Source: Bacteroidales bacterium
GTDB taxonomy: Bacteria > Bacteroidota > Bacteroidia > Bacteroidales > Muribaculaceae
Assembly (NCBI GenBank): GCA_020859755.1
Contig: JAJBVP010000066.1
Span: forward strand, 1-34,927
Direction of reading: 5' to 3'
Length of the DNA stretch: 34,927 bases
How positions within the stretch are numbered: the first letter of the stretch is position 1; the number at the start of each line of letters is the position of its first letter. Positions 7,944-16,235 of the stretch are shown here, piece after piece. Position numbers and translations under genes: made by a program. The notes beneath the pieces are model-generated. The model ran no database searches. It had not been told where the DNA came from and was given only the letters and a program-made list of their open reading frames with translations.

Positions 7944-10010
7944 TTATTCGATCACGAGGGTGCCGGTCTTGGAGGAGCTGGAGGAGGCCACGCTACCCAC
8001 GATGGCGTGCGAAAGAGCATCTTCCTCGGACACTGCCTTGCCGCTAACGGTGAATGTGCCAGTGAAGGAGCAGTTGCGGAAGGTGGTCACTTTGTCGTCG
8101 GCGTTCACCCAGCGTCCGGCAATACCGCCGTAGTAATTCTTGGCAAGATAATAGGGGCTGTAGTAGATAATGTCAGCCGAACAATGACAGTTTTCTATGG
8201 TTGAGCCGTGGTATACTTGACCAAAAATACCTCCACACGTGTTATTAGATCCTGCGGCATTATTGGTACACCTGGTGTAGTAAATTTGAATGTTGGAGGA
8301 GATGTCATGTACGTAACCATTATACCAAACTTGGCCTGTCAGCGCTGCGGCATAATTAGGACTCTTGATATAACTTCCTTCGTCAACGTCGAACACGATG
8401 TTGTTCCATTCGGTTTCGATGGTGGCACCACCAATGCCATAGGCGGGACCATATTCTGTGGCTTCCACCTTTACAAGACCCGTAATCTTTACGTTCTGTA
8501 CCAAGTGGCCCGTGGTGGAAACCTTGGTGCTACCCGTCTGCTTGGAGTCGTATCCTATCAAAATGCCCACATCATTTTTGCCAATTACATTAGCGTTATG
8601 GATGGTGAAGTTTTCGATAGTGCCGGGTCCCGACATGTAGCCGAAGAGAGCCATATATTGGCCTTTGTTGGAGGTGTAGTCATTGGCATCAGCGGGGATG
8701 TAGAGGTTGCTGATGGTGTGGCCGTTGCCGTTGAAGTCGCCCCAGAATGCAGCATTGTAGCCGTTGACGTTAGCCGAGTAAATACCAACGGGTGTCCAAG
8801 GTCGATTGGCGAGATCGATGTCCACGAGCAGCACGTATTTCTCATATACGCCAGCGTTTTGGGTTGTGCTGGAGCCGGTGTACAGCGGGTTGCCGTAGGT
8901 GTTTACCTGGTCGGCCATGCCCTTGAATTGTGCGGCCGAGGTGATCAGGTACTCGCCGTCGACGTAGAGGGGAGCATCGGAGTCGCCTTTCCAGGAGGTG
9001 GTGTCAACCTCGTAGTACACGCCCTTGTAGAGGGTGTATTGCTTGCCATCAATAATGTAGTAGCTCGAGTCGGTCTCGTACTCGGGGTTGATGGTGATAG
9101 TGAAATCAACTTGCGAGGTGAGGAGGGCGCCAAAGATGTTGGTGCGGTAGTTGCGCTGCACGGGGGCGTTGGGGACGCTCACTTCGTGGAATCGCGTGCC
9201 GTTGTCGTAGAAGGCGAGATCGACGTCGGTGGTCATCTTGTCGGGCGACATCAGCACGTAGGCCATGGCCAGGTACTCGTAATCGCCCTTGTTGCCCACG
9301 GGGAATTTCTCATAAGCGTCGTCGGTGGTCTCCTTGTCCTGGTTGGGGCGCGGGGTGACGTCGAAGCTAATGGGCTCAGCCGTGCCAATAACCTCGCCAT
9401 CTTGCAGGCTGAACTGGGTGAACGCGGCGCTCACCTCCATCGAGGCCGAAAGCTGCTTGTCCTTCAAGCCGGCATACTCCATGTCGTTGGTGCCCACGTT
9501 GATCTGGGCAAAGGGGCGACGCAGCTCGGCGGTGACGGTGGCGGCGCCCTTGACCTCAACCTCCTTGAAGCAGAAGAAGGCGTCGGCGTCCTCCACGTTC
9601 AGATCCTTGATCTTGTCGTAGTTGACGGTGACGGTGGATTTCTCGGTGTCGAGGGTGAAGTAGTCGTTGGTCTCGGCCTCGGGCGACTGTGCCCAGAACA
9701 CCACGTTGTAGGTCTTGCCGGTGATTAGGTGCAGGGTGAGGGTGTTCTGCAGGCCGGAGAACTTTTTGTCGTACTTGTTGAGGGCGATGATGGGGCCGGT
9801 TACGCCGTCCTCGTAGACCGCGTACCACATGTCCAATGCCTTCTCGCCGTCGCTGAACGCGCGCGACTGAATGTTGCTGGGGAGCGTGGCTGTGACGGTG
9901 ACGGCCACCTCCTGGCCCGTGGTGTCGACGCCGCTACCGAGGTCGTCGTTGCTGCAGGCGGTCAATCCGAGAGCCGCCAGAGCCAGTGTGCCATAGAGCA
10001 ATTTTTTCAT
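7944..10010 (-). CDS. fimbrillin-like (DUF6562-type) surface lipoprotein with beta-helix C-terminus
   Basis: A 688-residue lipoprotein: signal MKKLLYGTLALAALGL with lipobox LTAC and acylated Cys19, followed by SNDD. Residues about 30-310 resemble the DUF6562/fimbrillin-type domain found in Bacteroidales surface lipoproteins (ALDMWYAVYEDG near the start, RRPFAQINVGT in the middle, and the closing NAPVQRNYRTNIFGALLTSQ). From about 330 the protein changes character: a hydrophobic NG-rich region with FNGNGHTISNLYI, GGIFGQV and GGIAGRW resembles GLUG-type or pectate-lyase-like repeats that build a right-handed beta-helix. The domain pairing suggests adhesion or glycan/matrix binding; that is inference. 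No partner fimbrial genes are adjacent. It has its own promoter about 270 bp upstream, giving a long leader. Confidence 0.8.
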   Translation of the reverse strand: MKKLLYGTLALAALGLTACSNDDLGSGVDTTGQEVAVTVTATLPSNIQSRAFSDGEKALDMWYAVYEDGVTGPIIALNKYDKKFSGLQNTLTLHLITGKTYNVVFWAQSPEAETNDYFTLDTEKSTVTVNYDKIKDLNVEDADAFFCFKEVEVKGAATVTAELRRPFAQINVGTNDMEYAGLKDKQLSASMEVSAAFTQFSLQDGEVIGTAEPISFDVTPRPNQDKETTDDAYEKFPVGNKGDYEYLAMAYVLMSPDKMTTDVDLAFYDNGTRFHEVSVPNAPVQRNYRTNIFGALLTSQVDFTITINPEYETDSSYYIIDGKQYTLYKGVYYEVDTTSWKGDSDAPLYVDGEYLITSAAQFKGMADQVNTYGNPLYTGSSTTQNAGVYEKYVLLVDIDLANRPWTPVGIYSANVNGYNAAFWGDFNGNGHTISNLYIPADANDYTSNKGQYMALFGYMSGPGTIENFTIHNANVIGKNDVGILIGYDSKQTGSTKVSTTGHLVQNVKITGLVKVEATEYGPAYGIGGATIETEWNNIVFDVDEGSYIKSPNYAAALTGQVWYNGYVHDISSNIQIYYTRCTNNAAGSNNTCGGIFGQVYHGSTIENCHCSADIIYYSPYYLAKNYYGGIAGRWVNADDKVTTFRNCSFTGTFTVSGKAVSEEDALSHAIVGSVASSSSSKTGTLVIE

Positions 10011-10274
10011 AACGATTGGTGATAGATTAAATTATAATGTTGGATATAAGTAGCTGTGTGATGATCCGCATCCCAATTCTGTGAAAGGATGTGTGTCGTG
10101 GGTAACTAATTGATAATCAGCGATTTTACCCCCCCAATGTGTTGCGATTGGGCAAGGCAAAAGCCGATGAGGCAGCGCCCGGAGTGGGTGTCGCCGTCAT
10201 TTTGCGCCCATGGGGGAGATGTCGAGTGGTATCCTGTTTTGTTGACACGGTGTGTTTCGTTTTAAGATCCGCCG

Positions 10275-10306
10275 CAAATTTACGACATGTTCCCTATCTT
10301 TCCAAA
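10275..10306 (-). promoter_or_regulatory. lipoprotein gene promoter
   Basis: On the minus strand TTTG (10303-10306), 20 bp, TAAATTTG (10275-10282): full match to the Bacteroidetes housekeeping consensus. Predicted start near 10270. Confidence 0.7.
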
Positions 10307-10449
10307 TTTTTAACAAAAAAATCCAAAATCCAACTTTCGTTTTTTTCGTGGTTATATTCCCATGTCCCGGGGAGGTGTCGAGGAAGAGCCGTGTCCAGTG
10401 GGCTTTGATCCGCGACTGCGGAGCGATAGCGACCATGCTTGGCGAAGCT

Positions 10450-10481
10450 TTTGCGCGCGTAATATATTTTATGTACATTTG
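10450..10481 (+). promoter_or_regulatory. histidine kinase promoter, near-leaderless
   Basis: TTTG (10450-10453), 20 bp, TACATTTG (10474-10481): full consensus. The kinase ATG is at 10490, only 8 nt past the -7 box, so the transcript should begin within a few bases of the start codon. Confidence 0.75.
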
Positions 10482-10489
10482 CCCGCGAG

Positions 10490-12340
10490 ATGAAAATCAA
10501 AATCGCAATATTAGGAAGATCGGTGGCCATTGCTATGGGCGCCGCGGGGCTTGTAGGCTGTGGAGGGTCCCACAACTCGCAGCCCAGTCGAGATGATTGG
10601 ACCGCCATAGTGGAAACGGCTGATTCACTGATTGATATAAAGCCTGATTCGACGCTGGTGCTGTGCAGACGCTTTTTCGAGGAGTGCCCGGCCCCGGCCG
10701 AATCGTTACGGGCACGCGCCAAATTGATAGAGGGCAACGCCTATTTCTCGCTGGGGGATCTCGACGAGGCTCGCGCTTCGATGGCCCAGGCTCGGGATTG
10801 GGCGATGGCCTGCGGCGACCAGTATGCATTGATCAACGCTACAAGCGACCTTGGCGTTGCCATGCGTGTATCCCAGCAACCCGACTCGGCTCTCTCCCTT
10901 TACAACGAGGCACTCGAGATGATTCCCCAGGGGGAATACCTCGACGAACGAGCCCACCTGCTCACCTCCATCGCGATCCTGTACGCCAACACCGGCCGCC
11001 TTGACGAGGCCCGCGAGTATGCCGACCGCGCTGTCGAGGCTGCCAACCTGTGTGGCGATATGGACATGATAATGTACGCCTCCTCGCAGGCGGGCGCTAT
11101 TTACAACCTCTTGGGCGACAACGCTAAAGGCCTGCAACTCACCCATCTGGCTGCCGATTTGGCCCGTAGGAACAATTTGCCACGATACGAGTTGAAAGCG
11201 TTGGGCCACATGATCGACCTGCATCTGCGTGATGGCCGTCGGGACTCGGCGCTTTTCTATCTGGCTCGCGGCGAGGAGATCGCGGGGCAATTTCCCCGTA
11301 ACTCGGTGGAGGGCCTCGGCTTCCTTGAGGAGAAATACGTGGTATTGGCGGCATTGGGCCGTCATCGCGAGAGCATCGCCGTGCAGCGCCTGTTGCTTGG
11401 CTTCGGGGATGACGCCGCCGCGTTTATGCCCCGCGACAAGCTGTGGCTGCGCATGGCTCGCAATTACCAGGCGCTCGGCCGTGGCGACAGCGCCGCCATA
11501 TGCTACGAGCGCGCGATCGAGGTGGCCGATAGCCTGCGGGGCGAGGAAACCGACAACCAGTTGAGCGAGTTTTACGCCCGTTTCAGGACATCGGAGAAGG
11601 AACTTGCCTTGGCCAACCTCGAGCGCCAGAAAGCCCGCACCGACATGTGGCTCTCGATATGGATCGGCGTGGCCGTCTTTTGCCTTATGCTGGTGGCTGT
11701 GGCGTTGATGTACATGCGCAACCGTCGCCGAGGAGAGCGCCTGCGCTTGATTCAAAGCCGATTGGAAGGCGTGGAGCAAGAACGCGGACGCCTGGCACGC
11801 GAGCTCCACGACGGCGTGTGCAACGACCTCTACGGCATCGAGTTGCTTATGCAATCCTCGATGCCCACCGACCAACTTCTCACCGACGTGGAGCGCATCC
11901 GCTCCGACGTGCGCCGTATCTCCCACCAACTTATGCCCCCGTCCTTGCGCGACCTGGAGTTGCCACAGGCCTTCGAGGAGCTGGTAGGCAAGCTGCGGCA
12001 CGCTTATGGCGGTTGCCAATTCCACTTGAGCGTCGACTCGACCCGGGATTGGCACGCGGTGCCCCAGGGCATCACCTACGGCCTCTACCGAGTGGCCCAA
12101 GAGATCATTGGCAACGCCTTGCGCCACGCCGAGCCCACCGAGTTGTCGCTCGACATCACCCTCGATGCCCACGATATCATATTGGTATTCAGTCATAACG
12201 GCCACACGCAAGGAGGGTCGGGTAGGGGAATCGGCATCCAGTCGGTGAAGGAACGCCTTGCCTCGCTCAACGCCACCGCCCAGGGGTTGCCATTCGCCGA
12301 TAAAGTTACCATTCGTTGCCCGTATCACGGAAAACCGTGA
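10490..12340 (+). CDS. lipid-anchored TPR sensor histidine kinase (HisKA_3 type)
   Basis: A 616-residue sensor kinase. Residues 1-24 form a lipoprotein-type signal (lipobox LVGC, Cys24). Residues about 40-370 are helical TPR-type repeats (for example GDLDEARASMAQAR, GRLDEAREYADRA, GRGDSAAICYERA), a periplasmic sensor region in this family. A single transmembrane helix spans about 386-409, followed by a basic stop (RNRRRGER). The dimerisation/phosphotransfer helix carries RLARELHDGV with His440, then the ATPase domain with the N-box (EIIGNALRHAEP, Asn542) and a glycine-rich GRGIGIQSVKERL. The G1 position normally DxG reads HNG (SHNGHT), an unusual substitution. The CDS must start at 10490 because only that Met supplies the complete lipid signal. 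The response regulator gene follows after 35 bp, so the two form a two-component pair; the signal is unknown. Confidence 0.92.
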   Translation: MKIKIAILGRSVAIAMGAAGLVGCGGSHNSQPSRDDWTAIVETADSLIDIKPDSTLVLCRRFFEECPAPAESLRARAKLIEGNAYFSLGDLDEARASMAQARDWAMACGDQYALINATSDLGVAMRVSQQPDSALSLYNEALEMIPQGEYLDERAHLLTSIAILYANTGRLDEAREYADRAVEAANLCGDMDMIMYASSQAGAIYNLLGDNAKGLQLTHLAADLARRNNLPRYELKALGHMIDLHLRDGRRDSALFYLARGEEIAGQFPRNSVEGLGFLEEKYVVLAALGRHRESIAVQRLLLGFGDDAAAFMPRDKLWLRMARNYQALGRGDSAAICYERAIEVADSLRGEETDNQLSEFYARFRTSEKELALANLERQKARTDMWLSIWIGVAVFCLMLVAVALMYMRNRRRGERLRLIQSRLEGVEQERGRLARELHDGVCNDLYGIELLMQSSMPTDQLLTDVERIRSDVRRISHQLMPPSLRDLELPQAFEELVGKLRHAYGGCQFHLSVDSTRDWHAVPQGITYGLYRVAQEIIGNALRHAEPTELSLDITLDAHDIILVFSHNGHTQGGSGRGIGIQSVKERLASLNATAQGLPFADKVTIRCPYHGKP

Positions 12341-12375
12341 CTTACTATTGGTGCAATTGTCGGAAATTTGCCGCT

Positions 12376-13041
12376 ATGATTGAAACTTTGCCTCAGTACC
12401 CCTACGTCGCCAAGCGCATCCTGGTGACCGATGACCACGAACTCGTGTTGAGGGGCATTCGCCTCATCCTGCAGCAATCGTTCCCCAATTCCACCATCCT
12501 CACGTCGAGCACAGGCGAGGAGACCATGCTCATGATCTCCCAATCGGCGGTCGACCTCGTCTCGGTAGATTTGGAACTGCCTGATATGTCGGGGTTTAAC
12601 CTTATTGACCGCATCCGCTTGAAATCGCCCCATCTGCCGATATTGGTCAACACTGTCCACGACGAGATATGGACGGTGAAGCGTCTTGCCGAGCGACACG
12701 TGGAGGGATTGATTTTCAAGAGCGCCAAGGCTTCGGTGTTTGTCGAGGCTGTCCACCGTCTGCTCGAGGGCGACACCTATTACGACCCCAACGCGAGGTC
12801 GATGCTGCGGCTTATCAACACCGAAAGCGCCGAGGAGGTGGGCCTTTCGGCTCGCGAGGTCGACGTCCTTCGCCTAATCGCCAACGGCAACAACACCGAG
12901 GAGATCGGCCAAATGTTAGGCCTGAGCCCCAACACCATCGAAACCCATCGCCGACACCTGCTGGAGAAAATGGATGTACGCAACTCGGCTGAGCTCGTCC
13001 GCCGCGCCATCTCCACCGGCATCCTCTCCCCCCTCGACTAG
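12376..13041 (+). CDS. NarL/FixJ-family response regulator
   Basis: A 221-residue DNA-binding regulator, partner of the kinase just upstream. The receiver domain has the acidic pair Asp19-Asp20 (VTDDHE), phospho-acceptor Asp65 (VDLELPDMSG), a Thr at about 93 and Lys115 (IFKSAKA), so it looks phosphorylatable. The C-terminal LuxR-type helix-turn-helix runs from about 157 (LSAREVDVLRLIANG) through the recognition helix (LSPNTIETHRRHLLEKM). An upstream ATG at 12316 is in frame but would overlap the kinase by 25 nt and add a cysteine- and aromatic-rich segment foreign to the family; the ATG at 12376 gives the standard receiver start and is preferred. Confidence 0.93.
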   Translation: MIETLPQYPYVAKRILVTDDHELVLRGIRLILQQSFPNSTILTSSTGEETMLMISQSAVDLVSVDLELPDMSGFNLIDRIRLKSPHLPILVNTVHDEIWTVKRLAERHVEGLIFKSAKASVFVEAVHRLLEGDTYYDPNARSMLRLINTESAEEVGLSAREVDVLRLIANGNNTEEIGQMLGLSPNTIETHRRHLLEKMDVRNSAELVRRAISTGILSPLD

Positions 13042-13140
13042 CTCCCATCCCTTTCTTTCCCTTATCCCCTTCTTTCATCCTTACCCCCTTTCATCCTATA
13101 CCCGAGTCCCCTTTCATCCTTTACCCCTTTCCTCCTTAAG
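13042..13140. repeat. polypyrimidine/polypurine tract
   Basis: Almost pure C/T on the plus strand, built of irregular CCTTTCATCCTTTACCCC-like units. It belongs to the same AAAGGA-type intergenic family seen near 7765, 16180, 17890 and 30300. It lies between the response regulator stop and the tRNA terminator. Confidence 0.6.
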
Positions 13141-13155
13141 CCTCCCCAAAAGGGT

Positions 13156-13189
13156 GAAGCCGACATGTCGGAGGTGACATATCGGCTTC
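13156..13189 (-). terminator. tRNA-Val terminator hairpin
   Basis: A 14-bp stem with one wobble (GAAGCCGACATGTC at 13156-13169 against 13176-13189) around a 6-nt loop. On the minus strand it lies 25 bp past the tRNA 3' end and is followed by a weak T-run (ACCCTTTTGG). Confidence 0.6.
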
Positions 13190-13213
13190 TGGGTGGTGGT
13201 TGTGGTGGTGGGG

Positions 13214-13288
13214 TGGGCGCTGAGGGATTCGAACCCCCGACCCTCTGCTTGTAAGGCAGATGCTCTGAACCAGCTGCGCTAAGCGCCC
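13214..13288 (-). tRNA. tRNA-Val(UAC)
   Basis: The minus strand folds as a full cloverleaf. The 7-bp acceptor GGGCGCT/AGCGCCC has discriminator A, the anticodon arm is TCTGC-CTTACAA-GCAGA with anticodon TAC, and the T-arm has GGTTCGAATCC. The 3' CCA is not fully encoded (the genome reads ACC after the acceptor). The D-stem has one G-A mismatch. Its promoter is at 13308-13338 and a hairpin follows. Confidence 0.97.
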
Positions 13289-13307
13289 GTGCTTCTCAAA
13301 AGCGTTG

Positions 13308-13338
13308 CAAAGGTAAGCAGGATTTTTGACATACGCAA
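13308..13338 (-). promoter_or_regulatory. tRNA-Val promoter
   Basis: On the minus strand TTG (13336-13338), 20 bp, TACCTTTG (13308-13315). Predicted start about 14 nt upstream of the mature tRNA 5' end. Confidence 0.7.
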
Positions 13339-13398
13339 GCGTTTGGCGAATTTTTTGACGTTTTTTTTCACTCCGCCCAAAATTCAAGGGAAATTTAC

Positions 13399-13406
13399 TA
13401 CCTTTG
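13399..13406 (+). promoter_or_regulatory. antiporter -7 promoter element
   Basis: TACCTTTG, a full TAnnTTTG match, lies 21 nt before the chosen ATG at 13428. No clear -33 TTTG at the 20-bp position. The leader would be about 15 nt. Confidence 0.5.
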
Positions 13407-13427
13407 TGAAGATTATTGCAAACGAAG

Positions 13428-15596
13428 ATGGTGATACCCGCAACAACCCCGATGGTGACCAATCCAATCACGATATTTTTTATCGTGTTGGTGATCATTT
13501 TGCTCGCTCCGGTGTTGTTGAACCGCTTGCGAATTCCCCACATTATCGGCATGATCGTTGCCGGCATCGTCGTGGGCCCCTACGGCTTCAATATCTTGGC
13601 CAGGGACATGTCGTTTGAGATCTTCGGCCAGGTGGGTATCCTCTACTTGATGTTCCTGGCCGGGCTGGAGATCGACATGTATCACCTGAAGAAAAACCTT
13701 CAGCGGGGAATGGGATTCGGCCTGTACACATTTCTGGTGCCGATGGTGCTGGGCACCGTCACGAGCTACTGGTTGCTGGGTTTGGATTGGTTGACGTCGG
13801 TGCTGCTTGCGTCGATGTACGCCTCCCACACCCTGGTGGCCTATCCGATCGTTTCCCGCCTGGGCCTTACCAAGAGTCCGGTGGTGATCATCACTGTCGC
13901 TGGTACCATTGTTACTGTGCTGGGAGCGTTGTTGGTGTTGGCCGGGGTGGTTTCGATACATGCCGAAGGCGAATTCAACTGGGCTTACATGGGGCGCCTA
14001 CTCGGTGCCACGGCCCTCTACGCCTTGGGCGTCATCTACCTCTACCCGAGATTGACCCGCTGGTTTTTCAAGACCTACAGCGACTCGGTAACGCAATTCA
14101 TCTACATCCTGGCGCTGGTGTTGCTGGCCAGCTGGGTGTGCCAGATTATAGGCCTGGAGGGCGTACTTGGAGCGTTCTTCGCCGGGCTGGTGCTCAATCG
14201 CTACATCCCCTACCTGTCGCCGCTGATGAATCGCATCGAATTTGTGGGCAACGCCATCTTCATCCCTTACTTCCTGATCGGCGTGGGAATGCTCATCAAC
14301 GTGGGCGTGGTCGTCAGCTCGTGGGACACCCTGTGGGTCGCTACCGTGATGTCGGGCATGGCCACGCTGTGCAAATGGGTGGCCGCGTGGTTGACACAAA
14401 AAACGTATAAGATGAGCGCCGTCGACCGATCGATGATGTTCGGATTGAGCAACGCGCAGGCCGCTGCTACATTGGCCGCTGTGATGATCGGATATAATAT
14501 AGGAATGTTTACCGAGGAGATTCTCAACGGCACCATCGTGATGATCCTCGTCACCTGCACCATCTCGTCGGTGATCACCGAGCGCGCGGCCTTGAGATTG
14601 AAAACCCAAGAGGCTCGCAATGACACCACCCCCGAGAAACAAGACGCGCGCCGCACCGCCACCCTTATCCCCGTGGCCAATCCTATCACCGTCGAGGGCC
14701 TGGTGGAGCTTGCGGTGATGTTGCGCTCCCCGCGCAGCCGCCAGCCGTTGTATGCCCTGCATGTGCGCAACGACAACTCCGCCTCCTCCCGTGCCATCGG
14801 GCGCAATTCCTTGGATATGGCCGTGCAATCGGCCGCCGCGAGCGACCAGAAATTGACCCCCATTGAGCGCTACGACCTCAGCACCGTCACCGGCGTGCTC
14901 AACACCATCGAGGAGCGCGACATCACCGAAATCGTGATGGGCCTACACCGTCGAGGCTCGATCATCGACTCATTCTTCGGCACCAAGATCGAGCAGTTGC
15001 TAAAGTCGACCAATAAGATGCTCGTCCTCTCTCGCTGCTACAACCCCGTCAACACTGTTACACGCATCGTCGTCTCTGTGCCCCACAAAGCCGAGCTGGA
15101 GACAGGATTCACCCGCTGGGTGAAGGCCCTCGGCAACTTGGCCCGACAAGTGGGCTGCCGCATCATATTCTGTTGCGACGACGGCTCCAAGATGAGTATC
15201 CGTGCCGTAATACATCGCGAGAAGATGGAAATCCGCTCCGAATACCGCCAAATGGAGAATTGGGACGACTTCCTCATCCTGGCCAACCGTATCCTCGACG
15301 ACGACCTCTTTGTGATCGTGAGCGCTCGCGCCACATCGCTCAGTTACAACTCTTCGATGGACGACATGCCCGCGTTTATCCAACGCTACTTCACGCGCAA
15401 CAATATTCTGGTAATCTACCCCGAGCAGTTTGGCAAGGAGGTGACATCCAAAGCCACCTTTGTCGACCCCCTGGCTACCGACAACACCTCCTCGCCCTGG
15501 CCACTCTGGGTATCGATTCGTAATTGGTGGAGATTGATGATAAAGTTACGTAAACGCTTCACCCACCGCCACCGCACTCCCCGCATACAACAATGA
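13428..15596 (+). CDS. CPA2-type cation:proton antiporter with cytosolic regulatory domain
   Basis: A membrane exchanger of the Na+/H+ antiporter superfamily (Kef/CPA2 group), expected to swap K+ or Na+ for protons across the inner membrane. The first ~390 residues are strongly hydrophobic with about twelve helices, opening ITIFFIVLVIILLAPVLLNRL and the typical IPHIIGMIVAGIVVGPYGF. The last ~330 residues are soluble: LIPVANPITVEGLVELAVML and ITEIVMGLHRRGSIIDSFFG resemble universal-stress-protein-like domains, the usual Bacteroidetes layout. There is no TrkA-N (RCK) nucleotide motif. The start is the ATG at 13428 (722 residues); a TTG at 13416 is less likely, and an ATG at 13452 is also possible. 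The stop overlaps the rfbC start (ATGA at 15593-15596), so the two are translationally coupled although functionally unrelated. Confidence 0.9.
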   Translation: MVIPATTPMVTNPITIFFIVLVIILLAPVLLNRLRIPHIIGMIVAGIVVGPYGFNILARDMSFEIFGQVGILYLMFLAGLEIDMYHLKKNLQRGMGFGLYTFLVPMVLGTVTSYWLLGLDWLTSVLLASMYASHTLVAYPIVSRLGLTKSPVVIITVAGTIVTVLGALLVLAGVVSIHAEGEFNWAYMGRLLGATALYALGVIYLYPRLTRWFFKTYSDSVTQFIYILALVLLASWVCQIIGLEGVLGAFFAGLVLNRYIPYLSPLMNRIEFVGNAIFIPYFLIGVGMLINVGVVVSSWDTLWVATVMSGMATLCKWVAAWLTQKTYKMSAVDRSMMFGLSNAQAAATLAAVMIGYNIGMFTEEILNGTIVMILVTCTISSVITERAALRLKTQEARNDTTPEKQDARRTATLIPVANPITVEGLVELAVMLRSPRSRQPLYALHVRNDNSASSRAIGRNSLDMAVQSAAASDQKLTPIERYDLSTVTGVLNTIEERDITEIVMGLHRRGSIIDSFFGTKIEQLLKSTNKMLVLSRCYNPVNTVTRIVVSVPHKAELETGFTRWVKALGNLARQVGCRIIFCCDDGSKMSIRAVIHREKMEIRSEYRQMENWDDFLILANRILDDDLFVIVSARATSLSYNSSMDDMPAFIQRYFTRNNILVIYPEQFGKEVTSKATFVDPLATDNTSSPWPLWVSIRNWWRLMIKLRKRFTHRHRTPRIQQ

Positions 15597-16141
15597 CATT
15601 CACCCCCTTAGAAATCCCCGGCACTTGGCTCATCGAGCCTGTACGCCACGGCGACAGTCGTGGGTACTTTTGTGAAACCTATCGCGAGCGCGACTTCGAG
15701 GACCACATCGGCCACGTCAACTTCGTGCAGGACAACGAGTCGATGTCGACCCGCGGGGTGCTGCGAGGGTTGCACTTGCAACTTGGCGACGCCGCGCAAG
15801 CCAAATTAGTGCGCGTGAGCCGAGGCCGTATCGTCGACGTGGCCGTGGATATGCGCAAAGGCTCACCCACATTCGGCCGACACATCATGGTGGAGCTGTC
15901 GCAGGACAACGGCCGCCAATTGTTCCTCCCACGCGGCATGGCGCATGGCTTTGTGGTGATGAGCGACGATGCCCAATTCCAGTATAAGGTCGACAATTAT
16001 TACTCCCCGGGCAGCGAAGCCACACTCCTCTGGAACGACCCCGCTTTAGCCATCCCCTGGCCCATCGCGGGCATCGACCTCAACCTCTCGGAAAAGGATA
16101 AAAAAGGCCTCTCCCTTGCCTCCATCCTCCCTCTCCTATAG
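15593..16141 (+). CDS. rfbC: dTDP-4-dehydrorhamnose 3,5-epimerase
   Basis: RfbC/RmlC epimerises dTDP-4-keto-6-deoxyglucose at C3 and C5 on the way to dTDP-L-rhamnose, a precursor of cell-surface polysaccharide. The 182-residue cupin is full length. Visible features: RHGDSRGYF (18-26), the QDNESMSTRGVLRGLH block with catalytic His61, the FLPRGMAHGF strand with His118, and YKVDNYYSPGSE with the catalytic Tyr131. The other rhamnose genes (rfbA, rfbB, rfbD) are not in the window, so it is separated from its pathway partners. It starts inside the antiporter stop codon. An AT- and pyrimidine-rich spacer follows. Confidence 0.95.
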   Translation: MTFTPLEIPGTWLIEPVRHGDSRGYFCETYRERDFEDHIGHVNFVQDNESMSTRGVLRGLHLQLGDAAQAKLVRVSRGRIVDVAVDMRKGSPTFGRHIMVELSQDNGRQLFLPRGMAHGFVVMSDDAQFQYKVDNYYSPGSEATLLWNDPALAIPWPIAGIDLNLSEKDKKGLSLASILPLL

Positions 16142-16235
16142 GCCTTATAAGCCCTATAAGTCACATAGGCAGCGGCCCTTTAATCCTTTCCTCCTTTAAA
16201 GATTTAATGTTTTAATGTTTTAAAATATTTTCACC
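16142..16235. repeat. repeat-rich spacer before the DJ-1 gene
   Basis: After the rfbC stop come short CCTATAAG-like repeats (GGCCTTATAAGCCCTATAAG), then an AAAGGA-type tract (CTTTAATCCTTTCCTCCTTTAAAG), then TTTAATG units (TTTAATGTTTTAATGTTTTA) up to the next ATG. No full-consensus promoter is seen. Confidence 0.5.

Larger units (their letters stand above)
10011..10489. other. 479-bp divergent intergenic region
   Basis: No supported gene. It holds two divergent full-consensus promoters: minus strand at 10275-10306 for the lipoprotein gene (leader of about 260 nt) and plus strand at 10450-10481 for the histidine kinase. The leader part contains a C-run (10131-10137). Short open frames on both strands here lack family resemblance or start signals. 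Confidence 0.6.

Noticed and set aside
3864-10010. Polysaccharide utilisation (Sus-type) locus
   Set aside because: No SusC-type TonB receptor, SusD, or dedicated regulator is present; the lipoprotein next to the amylase is fimbrillin-like, and each gene has its own promoter and hairpin.
12316-12375. Longer N-terminus of the response regulator
   Set aside because: It overlaps the kinase and adds a segment (YYWCNCRKF) not typical of receiver domains.
13416-13427. TTG start for the antiporter
   Set aside because: An ATG four codons later (13428) gives the same protein and is the more usual start; the first residues are not conserved-looking.
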